DNA from: Oopsacas minuta
Lineage: Eukaryota; Porifera; Hexactinellida; Lyssacinosida; Leucopsacidae
Length of the DNA stretch: 64,000 nucleotides
NCBI GenBank assembly: GCA_024704765.1
Contig: JAKMXF010000133.1
Span: forward strand, 496,001-560,000
Reading direction: 5' to 3'
Part shown: positions 35,601-56,456 of the stretch, one piece after another
Numbering within the stretch: position 1 is the stretch's first letter
Layout: every line of letters begins with the position of its first letter
The notes under the pieces: generated by a model
The model's input: the letters and a program-made list of their open reading frames with translations, nothing else
Database searches by the model: none
What the model was told of the DNA's origin: nothing
Position numbers and translations under genes: made by a program

Positions 35601-37022
35601 GACTCTAGGTATAAATTTATGCTAGAAATCCTAATACGTATTAAGTTTCTATAAATTTATCTTTCATGGTTTTAAAATTATTTCAATAGTACTTGTGCTG
35701 CTAAACATACTGCAGCAGTTTGGCAGGTTGAGTGGGTAGAAAGAGAGACAGTCTCTGGTGAGGAGAAATCAGAGTTTCTGGTATCTTCATCAGCTGATGG
35801 ACGTATTTCCCAATGGACTATTAGAAAGGGATTTGAATGCACTGGTAACCCTCTATTACATTTACTAAATTAATAATTTCATTTTACGTGTACTGTTAGA
35901 ACTAATGTCTCTAAAGAGAGCTATCAGTAAACAAGGAGACAAAAAGTCTACAGCTACAGGTAGGACCAAGCAGTCTAGTGCTCGAATTTCTAGATTTACA
36001 CCAGGACTCTCGTTTGCTTTCTCTAAAGAAACCTCTAATATGTGAGCGCATATTTATTAATGTTCTATCTATTACTTGTATTTCCTTTAGTTATTTGGCT
36101 GGTACAGAAGATGGTTTAATTCATCGCTGTTCTTGTTCGTATACAGAGCAATACCTCAAGTCATTTGATGGACATACTGTATGCTATTATCATATCATTA
36201 TCCTTTACGCAATTTTATTCCTATCTTGTTACAGGGTCCTATATCTCGTATCAGATGGTATCCTAATCATCCTGAGTACTTCCTGACATGTAGTTCTGAT
36301 TGGTCACTCAGAATATGGAATACTTCATCTCCAGTCTCCCTCTTCACATTCACTCATCTACAAGTACGTTATACGTCTACCTATTGCTATATCATTCTAT
36401 TTGTATCTACTGGCTAATATAGGAAGACATATTTGATGTTCACTGGTCACCAGTGAGACCTACACTATTTGCTTCAATCACAGAATCTTCTCTTGAACTA
36501 TGGGATCTGTCTATCTCTGTGTGAGTTATAATCTCCATATATGTATATATAGCTCTGTCTTGTTTAGATCAGTTATTATAATCTATACATCTAGTTTAGA
36601 TCCCATACACAGTTCAAGCCCCGTTGATGGCATTACATGCTTTAATTTCACTCTCAACTCAGAGGTAATTGAAATAAATCTTTTCTGAGAGGTTATGTCC
36701 TATAACATTAAAATTACATCTCTTATTCTCAGTGTATATTACTTGGTGATTCAAAAGGAGATCTACACATGTTCAAGATGCAACAGATGCCTCCAGTTCA
36801 AACCGTGAATACATTACATATACTATTACATAATGCTTGCATTTGCAAAATGACAATGTTGACAACATATCATCTTAACTACATGTATTATATTATTCAT
36901 GTTTGCCACAATAATGTTACTAATTCCTTGATTATTTTTCATCAATATTCACATATCTATCTATTTAGGTTGAAACAATGTTGAAGACATTAACTGGGAC
37001 AGATTTAGAAGATACGTTCTAA
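29613..37022 (+). CDS. DNAI4: Axonemal dynein intermediate chain 4 (WDR78)
   Basis: 24 exons: 29613-29846, 29925-29992, 30061-30097, 30149-30219, 33406-33527, 33690-33751, 33905-34024, 34093-34200, 34263-34332, 34394-34573, 34627-34760, 34833-34935, 34991-35190, 35246-35338, 35402-35479, 35535-35608, 35690-35844, 35900-36041, 36091-36178, 36235-36363, 36423-36520, 36595-36664, 36733-36804, 36969-37022. They give 853 aa; human DNAI4 is 848. The N-terminal half is low-complexity and binding region, with ETESIWLFD and EGNDRYFARGMQTFN matching DNAI4. The C-terminal half is WD40 repeats: GMVCCWSLKNPE, SRFTPGLSFAF, GTEDGLIHRCSCSY, WYPNHPEYFLTCSSDWSLRIW. It belongs to the inner-arm dynein f/I1 tether complex of motile cilia. 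Intron 4 (30220-33405) is 3.2 kb and contains the complete LRR-EGF gene. Some small-exon boundaries are my best reading. Confidence 0.92.
30477..32981 (+). CDS. LRR-EGF surface protein nested in DNAI4 intron 4
   Basis: A single-exon gene of 834 aa on the same strand as its host. It has a signal peptide (residues 1 to about 21), leucine-rich repeats (about 155-310; LSSLKLSDNKITHL, LYLWLSGNDISIV), an LRR C-terminal cap (NPFNCSCALQWANI), then about 11 EGF domains (about 361-806), most with the calcium-binding DVNEC or DIDEC start and SYxCxC core. EGF 3-9 include three near-identical 78-residue double-EGF units. The last 23 or so residues are hydrophobic and end the protein without a basic tail, which fits a GPI-attachment signal better than a signalling receptor. 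No enzymatic domain. A calcium-dependent adhesion or matrix role is inferred. Confidence 0.9.
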   Translation: MNLYILQNLFLLFVLNSVCNGLEVCVDNSDIHCLHYEGFTSCTIRGTNTTAVSMGIFTCSGQSLINIDFSEVMNIEVDLKIKSSKTVAFISSGVSTVILLRATAMSNSVTSIQQTQVIFDFTVATNFTQSFPNLDSVNFQNPIYSQIPTFVHNDKLTSIVVKRATFPVDGDFAVSSEFIGGLTLLRIFEWTDSSITSIIPAAFSHLNQLSSLKLSDNKITHLRKFSFQGSHLPVLLYLWLSGNDISIVDDLAFDNLALNQLYLDSNPHFPLESLVNISSLQSLSLANNGYDYFSPDLIYNLDFHSFNLANNPFNCSCALQWANIAQIFITFNDALCTLPSQFNGLPITDPAPYANCTQSLSYQCFNHSILCMGSSQCINTPTSAYCSCVHVGDNYGYSQLAKDCIVLLDECAELHDCDQICTDTIDSYECDCNQGFDLYEQTECIDVNECLSSNGFCQQECINNVGSYECGCFPGYELDTNITCIDVNECIINNGTCEQICTNMIGSYQCGCYDGYEWNVNNTCVDIDECETAVCESKCFNSIGTYKCGCFPGYELDTNITCIDVNECIINNGTCEQICTNMIGSYQCGCYDGYEWNVNNTCVDIDECETAVCESKCFNSIGTYKCGCFPGYELDTNITCIDVNECIINNGTCEQICTNMIGSYQCGCYDGYEWNVNNTCVDIDECETAVCESKCFNSIGTYACGCSPGYNEIIDEGGGTRCQDINECKTSNGGCSQYCFDTKGSYYCACYIGFEMNTEINQCIDIDECIIGSPCDQICINNIGGYSCACNNNSYVKVANGGSVLCTLSHGMMHTASLFLMFIMFIVSLFIAVL
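31884..32585 (+). repeat. Three tandem 234-bp double-EGF coding repeats
   Basis: Units begin at 31884, 32118 and 32352 with TGTGGATGTTTTCCAGGCTA and are almost identical in DNA, including silent sites; one difference is AATACTTGT in unit 1 versus AATACCTGT in units 2 and 3. Each unit encodes 78 residues. The next repeat (from 32586) has diverged. Confidence 0.95.
33095..33257. mobile_element. Composite MITE, families 1 and 2
   Basis: In DNAI4 intron 4 after the nested gene. The left end (CCAACTCCCTTTATATCGAA) resembles family 1. The interior repeats TTAATCGGG/CTAATCGG and the right end GCAGAGTCTACTG belongs to a second CAGTAGACTC-type family. TA flanks both ends. Either a hybrid or one insertion in another. 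Confidence 0.55.
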
Positions 37023-37395
37023 TCAACCCGTTCACTTATCCAGCTATACCTACGGAACTACTGTAATATCACTTATGTTATTCCGTTATTTAATCAAATG
37101 AAAGAGTTTCTATGTCGTTGTAGTTCATTTTTAGTTTGAAATTTATAATCTTATCATTTTGCGCTACCATTTAAACATTTTTAACCTCATCTCCACAGCT
37201 TATATACAGTAAAAAGTCGGGTACAACGAAACTTACGTAATAACGAAGTGATTCTTTTCACCTAAAGTTTGAAAGTAATTGATTTTACTTCGCTTACTGC
37301 TTACAACGAAAATGACACAGGGTCCCGAGCACTTGGTTATAACGAGAACTTACTGTAGTATGTTTATGTAATTATTATATGAGTTAGCACGGAAT
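37023..37395. other. Intergenic between DNAI4 and the three-SH2 kinase
   Basis: About 370 bases. Apart from the MITE at 37207-37355, listed separately, nothing is recognised. The MITE ends only 40 bases before the kinase ATG, so it probably lies in the promoter or 5' leader. Confidence 0.5.
37207..37355. mobile_element. Pogo-like MITE, family 3
   Basis: 149 bases flanked by TA. The left end is CAGTAAAAAGTCGGGTACAA and the right end is TTGGTTATAACGAGAACTTACTG, an imperfect inverted pair with AACGAA/TTCGTT motifs inside. Similar design to family 1 but a different sequence. Confidence 0.75.
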
Positions 37396-48172
<10,777 letters not shown>

Positions 48173-48704
48173 TTTTTCGATTTTTAAGGATTTTCACGCA
48201 TTCATTTGTTAATATATTCATGTATTTTAACACTACATACATACTTACATACGTATACAACAGATGTGTGTGTATACTGTTTTGCATTTCTTTATATTTT
48301 CTGTATATTTATATGCTATAATTATCTCAAATACTCGTAATTACTCTAACTAAACCGTTTATCGATCTATACGATGTGATAATCTATGTTGACAATCTTT
48401 CCCTACTCAGCAGGTCTCATATCCTTGGTTTTCCATGATTTCTATCAAAAAGAATTGTTACTCTAAGTTATCCCCTATACCAATTTTGAGTTTTTAACAC
48501 ATTCTGTGGAGCCCTCCCATAGGCTGCAATACAAATTTTTAGACCCCTTGATGTCGCACCTGGGCTACCATGGGTCCATGAACTCAAGGCTCTAAGGTTT
48601 CTTATACGTTGTTCATTTTATTCTACACTCTCAAATATTTCATTGCAATTATTTGTATGATTAAAGTTTTTTTGGTTTATACTTTTATAAAAGTGTGGAA
48701 CTGA
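48173..48704. other. Intergenic, no gene seen
   Basis: About 530 bases between the kinase stop and NAA15. Mostly AT-rich, with a GC-richer patch around 48505-48600 that has no ORF or clear RNA fold. Nothing can be named. Confidence 0.4.
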
Positions 48705-51700
48705 ATGTCTGGAGCAGATCAGAAGTTACCACAGAAAGAAGCTAGCCTCTTCAAAAAGGTTTTACGAGCTTATGAACAAAAGCAGTACAAAACCGGACTA
48801 AAATACGCCAAACAAATTCTACAGAATCCTAAGTGCGAACGTCATGGAGAAACCTTGTGTATGAAAGGTCTCCTGCTCAACTATTTAGGCAAGAAAGAGG
48901 AAGCTCTGGACAAAGTTAAGAGAGGGCTAAAATGCAATCTGCAAAGTCATGTCTGCTGGCATGTGTATGGACTGGTGCATCGGTCTGAGAAGGAATTCGG
49001 CACAGCTATCAAGGCATATGTAAATTCACTGAGAATTGAAAAAGACAACCAAACTGTGTTGAAGGACTTAGCTATATTACAAGTTAGTATTGATATCATA
49101 TAGACTCTATAACTGTTATGATTTATTAGTAAACACATTCCAAAGGTACATATCCGTGACTTTGAAGGATTCTGTGATACAAGGCACAAACTTCTAATAC
49201 AGAATGGAGGTCGTAGAGGTTCCTGGATTGGTTACGCCCTGGCTTGTCACCTGTTGAATGACTATGAAACTGCTCTACAAGTACTATCTACGTGTAGAGG
49301 TACAGAGGGGGATCCTAATACACCACCTAACAGACCAGATCCTGCAGCTAGTGAGGTAACCTATTATATTATTAGTTAGTGAATAAAACATATGTTAATT
49401 TCATTTATACCGTCAACTCTCTGTCATATGGAAGCAGGGAATTAGATTGACATAACCAATGTAATTTATATTACTTTTGACGGTTCGGATTCCAACCATA
49501 TTTGTACAATTTCAGACTTCGATATAAGTTGATGCACTTTATACTTTATATTATATAAGATGAGATGCTATGAACTACATCTACTGATTGAAGCAGGTCA
49601 CAAGGAAGAAGCTCTATCTTTTATAGAGTCTCAATCTAAGAATATTGTTGATAAAGTATGGCTATGGCAGACTAAAGCAGAGCTTCTAATAGAATTTAAT
49701 AGACGATCTGAAGCTCAACGTCTCTACACACAGCTACTTGCTTCTAACCCGGATAACATAGCTTATGTAGAGGTATAATGATAATTCTATAACTGATGTA
49801 TCCAAATAGTTATAGGGTCTATTTGTAGGGTCTAGAGAAATGCATAGAAGTATTCAGCTCTGAAGCTAAATTGGAGTTGTATCGTCAGTTGAAAGAGAAG
49901 CACAATCGATCTCAGATAATCCTCATACGCACTATGTCTATACTCCCGATTGGCCCAGAGTTGGAGGGACTATTAGACAAGTTCTTGCGTAAGAATCTCA
50001 ACAAAGGAATGCCTCCTCTCTGGAATACACTAAAATTCATGTGTGCTAGTGACCCAAAAAAGGCTATTCTAGTGGATAAGCTTGCTACTGGGTATTTGCT
50101 GAACTTAGAGCAGAATTGTAAGTTCCATCCAGATGACAGAGAGTTCGAACCTCCTACAACATACTCATGGACTCTCTATTTCTTAGCGGGGCTACGTGAC
50201 TGGCAGGTAATTATTATTAATTAATCTTTTACCAGCGAGTGAAAGTTAAATTTTCCTTAATTTCTAGACATTATTCATCTGAACTAATTTTAGCCAAATA
50301 AGTAGATATTCATTTTAAGTTACTTAATGTTTCGGCTATGTTTATCATTCTGTCTTGTAATAATGTCTTCCATTATGTTACTTATATATCGTAATCCACC
50401 ATCAACATATATTAATCTGTATATTCAGTATTGTGTCTCTTCTGGTTAATAATTACGTTATACATTTCACTTCATTACTACTTTGTTGTATTACAAATGG
50501 CAAGAAGAATGGTATTTGATTATACTTTCTACATCCAAGGTGTGCTAATTAATTAATTGCGTCAGTAACAATCCTATTTAGCGTGAGTGATGCTAGTTGT
50601 ATGTTATTGAATCCTGGAGTTATCTGAAATCGAGTTATAAGTATACTATTCTCGTTAATATGGGATTCAATCACCAGTCCGTTACAGAATGTCGGTTAGC
50701 TAGCATTTACATGTGATTTTATATAGGAAAAACACTCATCAGCCCTGGAGCTGATTAACAAACTGATAGAACACACTCCAACACATATAGAGGCTTACAT
50801 GCTGAAGGCTCGTACAATGAAGCGAGCAGGAGATCCAATAGAAGCTGCTAAAGTTATAGACGAGGGTCGGAGTCTAGACACAGCTGATCGGTTTATCAAC
50901 AACAAATGCGCTAAGTACTTATTACGAGCTGACCAGGTTGATTTAGCTATTGAGAGAATGACAGAGTTTATTCGAGAAGGTCGAAGTACACTAGAACATC
51001 TGGATGATTACCAAACCAGTTGGTTTCAAATTGAGCTGGCTAGAACTTATATACGGCAAGATAAGAGAGGACATGCTCTTAGGTGCTGTCACCAGATAGC
51101 AGGTCATTTTGAAGATTTCTTTGAGGATCAGCTTGATTTCCATGCTTACTGCATACGTAAAACTACACTAACCTCCTATGTAAGCTTGTTAAGATTTGAA
51201 GACAACCTCCGCAGCCATAAGTTCTATTTTCAAGTAAGTTATTAGATATAATTCAGTTACACTAGGGTAGCCATGATGTATGTTTAACGAAGCACTGAGG
51301 TCATGAAGGTAATTTTGTGAAAACAGTTACTGGAAATGTTTTAATGAGTGATTTCGCCGGTTCGTTACTTGGCTCTGAGGTGTTTAACATGGAGTATAAC
51401 TAATGACAACTCTATTATTAGGTAAATAAGCTGAAAACGGTCAAATAGATTTGAATTTTTGGGAAAAAGGTGCTCCGGTTAGGAAGGTTCTTGGAGGTCT
51501 GTTTGAATGTACATAATTCCAACAATTGCTCATATGATCCAGTGCATTATGACTAACTGCAGTCTAGATATGATAAATTCTTGAAAACACGCTTTCTCTC
51601 ATAGGCTGCGATAATGGCAATAGAAATATACGTAAGTTTGCATGACAGAGCTTATCAATCTCAATCAGAAGAATTTGATGAACATATGACACAAGATATG

Positions 51701-52471
51701 ATCAAGAAGAAAAAGAAGAAACAGTTGAAAGAGCAAGCCAAGAACAAACAAAAAAGTAAAACCGCAAGTCAGGATGTAGGAAAGAATGATTCTATTTCAG
51801 ATGATAAGGAACAAGACAAATTCGAACCTAGCAAACTAGCAAGCACTGCTGACCCATTAGGCGAAGCGATGAAGTTTATAACACCTCTACAAAATTTCGC
51901 GATAGGACGCATAGAAACACACACACATGCATATGAAGTGTACAAACGTAAACATAAATATTTATTGATGGCACAAGCCATAAAGAGAGGAATGAAAATA
52001 GACCCTGACAACCCAGCTATACATACCTGCATAATAGATTTTGTACTACAGATATCTTCATTACCAGATATGGATAATACATTGATCACCAAGATAATAT
52101 TTATGGAGAAATCAAAAATGTTAGCAGGTTCTGATCCATTCACTTATACAAATGAATATCTCAGTAAACATCAGTTCTCTCTACCACATATCGTAGCTGG
52201 TATACAATCCATGCATCAGCTACAGCCTGATAATCTTGAGCAAAATTTAGAGAATATCATAACACTAGATGATGACTTACAAGGAATTACACTGGAGATT
52301 TGTGTTAAAGTCTGTAAACTGCTTGAAAGTAAAACTTTTGGTCAATGTACCACTCAGCTGAAGGAGTATAGAGAGAAATGTAGAAAATTATATCCACTTG
52401 CTCCGTGCTTTAACCCGATCCCACCTCTAGCGAACTCTGTCGAACCACCAAAAATAGAACATGTCAATTAA
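48705..52471 (+). CDS. NAA15: NatA auxiliary subunit NAA15
   Basis: Six exons, 48705-49082, 49146-49355, 49560-49772, 49829-50206, 50727-51233 and 51605-52471, give 850 aa (human NAA15 866). The start [20 protein letters not shown] is family-specific. The body is TPR repeats ([50 protein letters not shown]). A lysine-rich stretch ([16 protein letters not shown]) near residue 600 and the [14 protein letters not shown] segment are conserved in the family. NAA15 anchors the NAA10 catalytic subunit on the ribosome and shapes its specificity for N-terminal Ser, Ala, Thr, Gly and similar after Met removal. Intron 2 contains a degraded MITE. Confidence 0.96.
49410..49536. mobile_element. Pogo-like MITE, family 1 (degraded)
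   Basis: In NAA15 intron 2. After a TA it starts CCGTCAACTCTCTGTCATAT; the interior has TTACTTTTGACGGTT and TTTGTACAATTTCAGACTTC, which match the 18023 copy. The right end has decayed, and the exon 3 acceptor follows within about 25 bases. Confidence 0.65.
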
Positions 52472-52873
52472 TTATGAGTTGAAATTAATTATATATATAC
52501 ACGTTATCCCTCCTGACGCTACCTGAACTAATGTGTGAAGCATGCTTCGTCAGGGATACTGTAAATATTTGTTAACATTCATTCAAGTAGTCATGTTGAC
52601 ATTCACATAGGATAGTTTGATTTAGTTAGAATTTGTTAAATATATAGTGACATTTTATTATTCACTCTCTGTCAATTTATTATCAAATATCTACTCGTCT
52701 TTCGAGCTGTTCTGCCCGAAATTATATTTACTCTACTGGAAGTTATTTCTTGGATCTTTTTTTGCATTCCTCAGTGTTGTCAGGGTGGGGTTCTCGTAGG
52801 TAGAACTATTCGATTTATGCAATCATATAATTCTCACATTATGTCTACAACCTACGTTTTGCCTCCTTGGAAT

Positions 52874-53683
52874 CAGTGGCGGCGCTAGGAATTTCTTCAA
52901 GGGGGGGCGGTCAAAGTGGTTGCCAATACATAGGGATCTAATTGTTTACTTATTCACGCCTAGGGTGTAGAGTAAATCATCCACTCACATTTTGGATTGA
53001 GAGGATACTCTTTAGGAATATTGTATCAGTGCTAGACTGTCTACATATTATAGTATATCAAAAAATTGAACTCAAGTAGGTTTATGTGTAATAGGAACTG
53101 CGACAAATACTTAAGTTTTTCGGCCTTTCCTTTGCTTGTCCTGTTTTGATAAGGCCAATCAATACCAATGCGGGCACAAACGCGTTGTTAGGCAGATTCA
53201 GTCTGTCATGATCGGATAACTCGGCAGTTTTCCAATAACAGTTCCAATGTCATTCGTGGTCGCACCTCCATCAGTCATCGTTGGGTTGTGATTCCTGTGG
53301 CTACCATTTCGGTCATTTCTGTTTCTGCTGTCTCGGCGTTGGTGATTAGATGCCTACAGGCTGTGGATCGTAAAAGTCACGAAGTTTGCGCTTCATCGTA
53401 TAAAAATTCTTCTAATGGCAGTAACAAAACTGGTTAAAATTGATTGTTATAATAATATATACAGGACTACTTTGTTATGTTTACTCGCTTATAGTAAGTC
53501 TTCAATAATAACAAGAAAAGCAATAGTAATATATTGTTATTCATTAAGTACAATTGTTTACAAATTCCAGTTAGCGGGCTTCATTTGACCGATTAGTAGT
53601 AAGTCTACAATCAAATCTTTTGGATATTTTCTGTGACGGGAGGGGGGGCGACCGCACGTTCGCCCCCCCGTCCGCCGCCACTG
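52874..53683. mobile_element. Complete non-autonomous hAT transposon
   Basis: 810 bases. The left end reads CAGTGGCGGCGCTAGGAATT; the reverse complement of the right end reads CAGTGGCGGCGGACGGGGGG. That is an 11-base perfect terminal inverted repeat followed by G-rich subterminal tracts and CGGTC/GCGGTC. The 8-base direct repeat CTTGGAAT lies on both sides (52866-52873, 53684-53691). An 8-bp target duplication and CAG ends are the hAT signature. No transposase ORF, so it depends on an enzyme elsewhere. Intact ends and an exact TSD suggest a recent insertion. Confidence 0.93.
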
Positions 53684-53712
53684 CTTGGAATACAAATAAG
53701 GCTACGCAGAAA

Positions 53713-53769
53713 CTCTTCATATACATGCTATAGTTTAATTTTATTATACTATAGTGTGTATATGAAGAG
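53713..53769 (+). other. 57-base hairpin next to the hAT element
   Basis: Arms 53713-53733 and 53749-53769 (CTCTTCATATACATGCTATAG against its complement) pair over 21 bases with two mismatches and a 15-base loop. It could be a small inverted-repeat remnant or a structured RNA; nothing further shows. Confidence 0.5.
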
Positions 53770-54615
53770 GTTGATTGTCTAGAGCTGACTTAATGGATGA
53801 ATCATACTCTATACATTCATTTGTCGGCTCTCTATATTCCTTGCAGCTTGCATAATTATACAACTGTGCAAATATTTGTAAAACCATAGCAGTCACTTAG
53901 TGTATTGAATGCTCCAAGTATGACAAAGCGTATCAATCATCGCATCTGGCTCATTGATCATTAATTTGATTGAAAGTAATCGGTATGATCAATGTAGTCC
54001 CCAAACTTGATTGTTTGGTAATAAGTGTTTATGTTTTGCAGTGAGTAATGCAATGTCTAGGAATTTATGTCTGTCGCCTCAACTCAGCAATATTGTAGTT
54101 TCAAATCTATATCTCCACTGAGTTTGCAACATGGACACTTAGAAGTATACTTATTGCATTGATACAAAATGTAGCTCAATGTGGTTTGAACTCCAATGCT
54201 ATTCGTGATTTGTTAATATTTTGTATATCACAAATACTTCAGTAGCCTTTACTTCTGTACTGCCAATTTCATTTCAACTCCAGACTTTAATTCGCTGCTC
54301 ATAAATTGTGATGAGTATTAACTTATACCAGCCCAAAAACAGCAACATAAACACAACAAACAACATTCCTGTTTTGGCTTCTTCACATCAGAAGTAATAC
54401 ATTCTTCAATCTCATCACTTTCGTATACGTATCTGCAATAATGCTATTAATATTTTTCGTTGCTTCAACCATGGTATACTTCTATTTTATTCTTCTCATA
54501 TACTCAGATATAAATACAGTTGCATTTTCAGTGAGCTAATGATTCAATACTTCATTTCTATTATACTATCTTCTAATACTTATTCTATTTCTCAATTCAA
54601 CATTTTCAATATACG

Positions 54616-55824
54616 ATGCAAACTTTGAGGCGTATTGTGAAATCAAGTGAAGACCGTGAGAGAGGTCAACAAATGAGACAGACTATTTTATCTGCCACAA
54701 GACTAAGCGAGAGTTTTCGCAAAGAAACAGTAAAACTTTCAGAACACGTTTGGAATTTCAACAGTTTCCAATCAAGTGGGAGTCCAAATTTTTCTAAGAA
54801 ACATGATCATTTACGACAACCTACACTAATCCAATGTCAATTAGAATTATTCGTCAACCACGAAGCTTCCCCTTTCCTAGCTTGGTCCAATTGTGAAGAG
54901 CTTGAAACAGAGGACACTCCCAGTCCTTTCAAGGGACAACCAACTAATACCCCGCTTGGTATTGTCTGGTTACGAGGTGCTACTGTCCGCAAGCGCGGTA
55001 TGGAAGTATTTGAAGTTATCTGTAAGGAGAATTACGAAACGAAGCGATTGCTGGTTCTAACACAGAGTGAAGCTAACTGTGAATTCTGGGTTGAAGACAT
55101 ACGGGGAGCTGTTATAGGTGAAAAACAGCCTACACCGAAAATTAACTTCTACTCACTCATGTACGGGAAAGACAGTGATGGTGAAGAGGAAGATATTCTA
55201 CAAAAAGAGAATAATTTTCTTCGCTTGACAAAGCGTAGACGGACAGGAAGGAAAGGCCACACTTCTCCAAGTTGGACCAGGAGAGGTAGCTCTATTTCTA
55301 CAAACAGTTCCTCACCATCTGAGTCCTCTTGTCTCGGGGGTAACAGTCCTCATGTAGAACGTCTCAGTACAAATATCAACACCTTTCCTCCCACTAATAT
55401 AAACAGGAAATCATTCGATGCCTCTCCACTACTTTGCAAGCTCAGAAACTATAAATCTAGTGATGAAATACACTCTTCAGATGATACCATCTCAATTACT
55501 AGCTCTCAACAAACTTTTCAACGGTCTAGGACTAGAATGAATATTGAGACACGTAAGAGCACTACTTCAACTCATTCTTCCTTGTCTAGGACGCCCTCTG
55601 TGGGGGATAGTTACTCCACAACATCATCTAGTCATTCTAATACCCGTATTTTGCTAGAGGGATTAAACATAAAAGAATCCAAAGGGTTCTTAGCAGGGGA
55701 AATCGAAGCTGAACTTCAAAATAAAGGAATAGCATTATCAGCTAAGAACAGTCCTAGAGTTTGTCGACCAAAACATCTGCGTCCGGTTCCACCCCCATCT
55801 GACCGAAAAGAGACAGTCGTTTGA
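54616..55824 (+). CDS. PH-like domain protein with Ser-rich tail, unrecognised
   Basis: A single-exon frame of 402 aa with good codon use and no clear relative that I can name. Residues 1-60 look helical and charged (RRIVKSSEDRERGQQMRQTI). Residues about 75-170 look like the second half of a PH fold: PLGIVWLRGATVRKRG, FEVICKENYETKRLLVLTQS and a final helix with Trp (CEFWVEDIRGAVI). From about 195 a basic stretch (LTKRRRTGRKGH) could be a nuclear signal; the rest is rich in Ser/Thr with many SP and RT sites, so probably disordered and phosphorylated. The end is KHLRPVPPPSDRKE, a proline-rich patch. The PH call is by pattern only. Lineage-specific adaptor is a guess. Confidence 0.65.
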   Translation: MQTLRRIVKSSEDRERGQQMRQTILSATRLSESFRKETVKLSEHVWNFNSFQSSGSPNFSKKHDHLRQPTLIQCQLELFVNHEASPFLAWSNCEELETEDTPSPFKGQPTNTPLGIVWLRGATVRKRGMEVFEVICKENYETKRLLVLTQSEANCEFWVEDIRGAVIGEKQPTPKINFYSLMYGKDSDGEEEDILQKENNFLRLTKRRRTGRKGHTSPSWTRRGSSISTNSSSPSESSCLGGNSPHVERLSTNINTFPPTNINRKSFDASPLLCKLRNYKSSDEIHSSDDTISITSSQQTFQRSRTRMNIETRKSTTSTHSSLSRTPSVGDSYSTTSSSHSNTRILLEGLNIKESKGFLAGEIEAELQNKGIALSAKNSPRVCRPKHLRPVPPPSDRKETVV

Positions 55825-56456
55825 TCAATTTTACACAAAAATGTCTTGCACAACATTTCAATTGAAGATCCTCTAGTTATGATTATAAAATGTGTTTCGC
55901 GACCACCTAACCGTAACTAGTGTCAAAATTTTATAAGTATATTATCTCAATTCACTTACCTTCTTTATATCTTGCATTTACAGACTATATCAACTATAAT
56001 TCTTTATTATCTGTTTGACAATTCAATAAATTGCGATGCTCTTATTAAGAATAGAATATTTAACTACATTCCAATTGCCTTAGATAATGTTTGAGACAAT
56101 TTGATTAAAATTCTCATAAGGCATGGCACCATCTGCTCACTAAATGGACATTACAATCTCGCATATCAAAATAATTTTAAACTGTTTCAACTGATTCAAT
56201 TGTTGCCTCTTTGTGCTAATTACAAATACAATTGTACTTTCCATTGTGGTATAATACCCGATTGTAGATATAATCTCTCTCACTATTTGGTGCAATACTG
56301 GAGAATTTATTGTTTGTACTATAATTATTACTGTCAATGTAATGTTTCTACTTCTTTTCCTAATAACAATTATCAGTTCAATGCATATGGTCTATTACGC
56401 TGTACTAAACTCTACCATCTGGCCACTTATAGAATTCCATCCATTAGTCTCGCAGT
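55825..56456. other. Intergenic; may hide a 5' exon of SUGCT
   Basis: 630 bases with no well-supported gene. An open frame at 56101-56463 has cysteine/tyrosine-rich content unlike a real protein. The bases just before the SUGCT ATG (TTAGTCTCGCAG) look like a splice acceptor, so a leader exon may lie upstream. Confidence 0.4.

Larger units (their letters stand above)
52472..54615. other. 2.1 kb intergenic region holding an hAT element
   Basis: Between NAA15 and the PH-like gene. It holds the hAT element at 52874-53683 and a hairpin at 53713-53769, listed separately. The rest is AT-rich with no recognised gene. Confidence 0.5.
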
